Shown piece by piece: positions 61,829 through 64,000 of a stretch of 64,000 nt of DNA. The first letter of the stretch is position 1. Every line of letters begins with the position of its first letter. Under the pieces are notes generated by a model that was given only the letters and a program-made list of their open reading frames with translations, was not told the origin of the DNA and searched no databases. Where the stretch lies: positions 931,496 to 995,495 of the forward strand of contig NZ_MSYM01000013.1 of assembly GCF_001938565.1 (NCBI RefSeq), given 5' to 3'. The stretch is from Rhodoferax antarcticus ANT.BR. GTDB lineage: Bacteria > Pseudomonadota > Gammaproteobacteria > Burkholderiales > Burkholderiaceae_C. A program made the translations under genes and the position numbers.

Positions 61829-62227
61829 ATGGCATATTCTGAAAAAGTTGTTGATCATTATGAAAACCCCCGCAATGTGGGCTCATTCGACAAGGGCGAC
61901 GATAGCGTTGGAACCGGTATGGTGGGTGCACCCGCTTGCGGCGACGTGATGAAGTTGCAGATCAGGGTCAACGCTGAGACCGGCGTGATTGAAGACGCCC
62001 GTTTTAAGACCTACGGTTGCGGCTCAGCGATTGCGTCAAGCTCACTCGTCACCGAATGGGTCAAGGGCAAGACGCTGGACCAGGCGGCCGCGCTTAAAAA
62101 TAGCGAGATTGCCGAAGAATTGGCTCTGCCACCTGTCAAAATCCACTGTTCGATTTTGGCGGAAGACGCCATCAAGGCAGCGGTCAATGACTACCGCCAG
62201 AAACACACTGACGCTCAAACCGCTTAA
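61829..62227 (+). CDS. iscU: Fe-S cluster scaffold IscU
   Basis: The product is 132 aa. Cluster ligands are Cys in GAPACGDVMKLQ (with the conserved Asp), KTYGCGSAIASSS and VKIHCSILAEDAI. LPPVKIHCS contains the LPPVK segment bound by HscA. It assembles [2Fe-2S] clusters with sulfur from IscS. Starts MAYSEKVVDHYENPRNVGSF after AGGAGA, 12 bp after iscS. Confidence 0.98.
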   Translation: MAYSEKVVDHYENPRNVGSFDKGDDSVGTGMVGAPACGDVMKLQIRVNAETGVIEDARFKTYGCGSAIASSSLVTEWVKGKTLDQAAALKNSEIAEELALPPVKIHCSILAEDAIKAAVNDYRQKHTDAQTA

Positions 62228-62293
62228 TTTCCCTTGCAACCCCTGGCCGAACCTGGCCGGGGCGTTGATCTGAATCAGAAACTTCAAGACATC

Positions 62294-62617
62294 ATGCCTA
62301 TATCGCTCACTGACAGGGCCGTTGCGCAGCTCGCCCGCTACCTCGCCAAACGTGGGCAAGGGGTGGGTGTGCGCCTCGGGGTCAAAACCACCGGCTGCTC
62401 AGGCATGGCCTACACCCTGGAATATGTGGACTCTGTAGAAGATGAAGACATGGTGTTAGAGGCCCCAGGCGTCAAAGTGATCGTTGACCCGAAGAGCTTT
62501 GTTTATCTGGATGGCACCGAGCTGGACTTTGCGCGCGAGGGCTTGAACGAGGGCTTCAAGTTCAACAATCCCAAAGAGAGAGACCGTTGCGGCTGCGGCG
62601 AGTCTTTTCGTGTTTAA
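62294..62617 (+). CDS. iscA: A-type Fe-S carrier IscA
   Basis: The product is 107 aa from ATG 62294 ([20 protein letters not shown]). The three conserved Cys are in [17 protein letters not shown] and [10 protein letters not shown]. It transfers clusters or iron to target apoproteins. The TAA stop (62615-62617) falls inside the left arm of a terminal-inverted-repeat element, which therefore follows the last codon directly. Confidence 0.95.
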   Translation: MPISLTDRAVAQLARYLAKRGQGVGVRLGVKTTGCSGMAYTLEYVDSVEDEDMVLEAPGVKVIVDPKSFVYLDGTELDFAREGLNEGFKFNNPKERDRCGCGESFRV

Positions 62618-62736
62618 AGCTACTGCGCGGCTGCCATGCGTCGTTGCACAGTGCTCGAAATCCTCACGTACTTGAAGTACGTTCCGGTTTCTGTGCGCCG
62701 TGCGCCTAGCCTGACAGCCGCTCGCTACGCTTTAAA
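62613..62736. repeat. 124-bp MITE-like element between iscA and hscB
   Basis: Imperfect terminal inverted repeats of about 21 bp: left TTTAAAGCTACTGCGCGGCT, right AGCCGCTCGCTACGCTTTAA. An inner perfect hairpin ACGTACT TGA AGTACGT (62666-62682) lies near the centre. There is no coding potential. It is shaped like a non-autonomous mobile element or a long REP-type structure and includes the iscA stop codon. From memory, similar TCCTCACGTACTTGAAGTAC blocks recur between genes of related bacteria. Confidence 0.65.
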
Positions 62737-62757
62737 TCACGAAAAGGACTGTTCAAA

Positions 62758-63282
62758 TTGAAATCTATCCAGTCTGACGACTTTGAGCTGTTTGAGCTGA
62801 CGCAGCGCTTCGCGCAAGACCGTGCGCAGCTCGATGCGCGCTGGAAAGACCTGCAGCGCGAGGTGCACCCTGACAAGTTCGCCGGCCAGGATGCCGCCGC
62901 GCAGCGCGTGGCCATGCAATGGTCGGTGCGCGTCAACGAGGCTTATCAGCGCCTCAAAGATCCGCTTAAGCGCGCTGCGTATTTGTGTGAACTCAATGGC
63001 GCGCCGGTCAATGCCGAAAACAACACCGCCATGCCTGCGGCATTTTTGATGCAGCAAATGCAGTGGCGTGAAGAGCTTGATGAGGCAAAGAGTGCTGAAG
63101 ATATTCAGCAAATCAGCCAACAAGTTCAGCTGGCACGGCGTGGCATGCTCGAAAATATAGAGCGCCTGATTGACCTGCAACACGCCTTTGACGAGGCAGT
63201 GGAGCAGGTTCGTGCGCTGATGTTTGTCGAGCGTTTTGAAGACGACGTCAACACCCGACTCGACCAGATTGAAACTTTTTAA
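62758..63282 (+). CDS. hscB: Fe-S cluster co-chaperone HscB (Hsc20)
   Basis: The J-type co-chaperone delivers IscU to HscA. The product is 174 aa. The N-terminal J domain has [14 protein letters not shown] and the HPD motif in [16 protein letters not shown]. The C-terminal coiled IscU-binding domain has [21 protein letters not shown]. No ATG precedes the J domain in frame, so TTG 62758 is the start, after AAAGGA. The weak start and the element upstream may lower HscB output relative to IscSUA. Confidence 0.93.
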   Translation: MKSIQSDDFELFELTQRFAQDRAQLDARWKDLQREVHPDKFAGQDAAAQRVAMQWSVRVNEAYQRLKDPLKRAAYLCELNGAPVNAENNTAMPAAFLMQQMQWREELDEAKSAEDIQQISQQVQLARRGMLENIERLIDLQHAFDEAVEQVRALMFVERFEDDVNTRLDQIETF

Positions 63283-63287
63283 GAACC

Positions 63288-64000
63288 ATGGCGTTACTCC
63301 AAATCTCTGAACCAGGCCAGACGCCTGATCCGCACCAGCGGCGCATTGCCGTGGGCATTGACCTGGGCACCACGCATTCTCTGGTGGCCTCTGTGCGCAG
63401 CGGCGTTGCCGAATGTTTGCCTGACAGTGAGGGCAGGGTGATCTTGCCTTCTGTGGTGCGCTACCTCAGCGGTGGCGGTCGCCAGATTGGCTGGGACGCG
63501 GTGGCCGACGGTGTGGCTGACCCGGTGAACACAATTGCCTCGGTTAAGCGCTTCATGGGTCGTGGCTTGAAAGATGTGGCGCTGGCAGGCAAGCTGCCGT
63601 ACCAGTTCGTGGACCACCCCGGCATGCTCGGCCTGCAAACCGTGCAGGGCGAAAAGTCTCCGGTGGAAGTGAGTGGTGACATTCTGGCCACGCTGCGCTA
63701 CCGCGCTGAAGACACCTTTAACGACGACCTGTACGGTGCAGTCATCACCGTGCCCGCCTATTTCGACGAGGCCCAGCGCCAGGCCACCAAAGACGCGGCA
63801 CAGCTCGCCGGACTGAATGTGCTGCGCCTGATCAATGAGCCCACCGCTGCGGCCATTGCCTACGGCCTGGACAACGCCGCTGAAGGCGTTTACGCAATTT
63901 ACGATCTGGGTGGCGGCACCTTTGATATCTCCATCCTGCGCCTGACGCAAGGCGTGTTTGAGGTGGTAGCTACAGGTGGTGACTCCGCCTTGGGTGGCGA
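63288..64000 (+). CDS. hscA: Fe-S cluster chaperone HscA (Hsp70), 3'-truncated by window end
   Basis: The N-terminal 237 residues of an Hsp70 specialised for IscU are visible. [18 protein letters not shown] is the phosphate 1 loop, [20 protein letters not shown] and [17 protein letters not shown] the connect/ATPase signature, and [17 protein letters not shown] the phosphate 2 loop. The opening [17 protein letters not shown] is typical of HscA. The substrate domain and C-terminus lie beyond the window. Starts 5 bp after hscB. Confidence 0.96.
   Translation, partial: MALLQISEPGQTPDPHQRRIAVGIDLGTTHSLVASVRSGVAECLPDSEGRVILPSVVRYLSGGGRQIGWDAVADGVADPVNTIASVKRFMGRGLKDVALAGKLPYQFVDHPGMLGLQTVQGEKSPVEVSGDILATLRYRAEDTFNDDLYGAVITVPAYFDEAQRQATKDAAQLAGLNVLRLINEPTAAAIAYGLDNAAEGVYAIYDLGGGTFDISILRLTQGVFEVVATGGDSALGG

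Overview
The window reads as a piece of a chromosome from a betaproteobacterium of the family Comamonadaceae, probably close to Rhodoferax. That placement is inferred from protein sequences and gene order (rpsT-murJ-sirB1, hda-pcnB-folK, ilvIHC-pssA-leuA, iscRSUA-hscBA), not from a search. There are about 56 protein genes or gene remnants, two tRNA genes, no rRNA, no CRISPR array, no prophage and no intact insertion sequence. Gene content points to a facultative anaerobe with cobalamin- and molybdenum-dependent enzymes.

Layout. 1-4.6 kb: a broken FAD oxidoreductase gene, rpsT, murJ, sirB1, then a decayed BrnT toxin gene in front of a surviving BrnA-type antitoxin gene. 4.7-12.7 kb: purM, an AI-2E/PerM-type membrane protein, hda, a HAD phosphatase, pcnB, folK and a chemoreceptor. 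12.7-19 kb: ridA, a bacteriohemerythrin and, divergent from it across two FNR-type boxes, a 2-oxoacid:ferredoxin oxidoreductase operon (gamma, alpha, beta and an NAD(P)-linked Fe-S flavoprotein) ending in a universal stress protein. 19-25.5 kb: class II ribonucleotide reductase under paired NrdR boxes, then moaA-mobA-moeA. 25.7-29 kb: a membrane H+-pyrophosphatase carrying an OmpA-like tail, divergent from soluble pyrophosphatase. 29-33 kb: a GNAT-like protein, nadE and a PII gene. 33-41 kb: ilvB/I, ilvH, ilvC, pssA, leuA and a PBP7-type peptidase. 41-43.6 kb: iclR, bpt, aat (N-degron tagging enzymes), tRNA-Pro and tRNA-Arg. 43.6-52 kb: a GntR regulator and the full propionyl-CoA to succinyl-CoA route (mutase, MeaB, both carboxylase subunits, an epimerase-like VOC protein). 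52-57.5 kb: an RnfB-like ferredoxin coupled to PHA depolymerase, a second bacteriohemerythrin, a DUF2520 protein and an aminotransferase. 57.7-64 kb: uvrB and the isc operon, running off the end inside hscA.

The most distinctive feature is a dispersed repeat of about 37 bp, roughly GGCCTCTAGCCCTTAT followed by an A/T-rich centre, AAGCGCTAG and TAGCTAT. I count 13 copies in 64 kb. Six lie between genes and seven lie inside or at the ends of genes. The genic copies read in a frame without stop codons, usually the only open frame of that strand, so the element adds peptide to MurJ, NadE, MoeA, a GNAT-like protein and others. Two other element-like structures with terminal inverted repeats sit exactly at gene ends (perM-hda and iscA-hscB).

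Genes that work together: PII beside NadE (nitrogen and NAD status), MoaA/MobA/MoeA (molybdenum cofactor), the branched-chain amino acid genes, the methylmalonyl-CoA genes, and IscRSUA-HscBA. Oxygen and redox control is a recurring theme: FNR boxes, two hemerythrins, the O2-sensitive 2-oxoacid oxidoreductase, an oxygen-independent ribonucleotide reductase, and an IscR box at the isc promoter.
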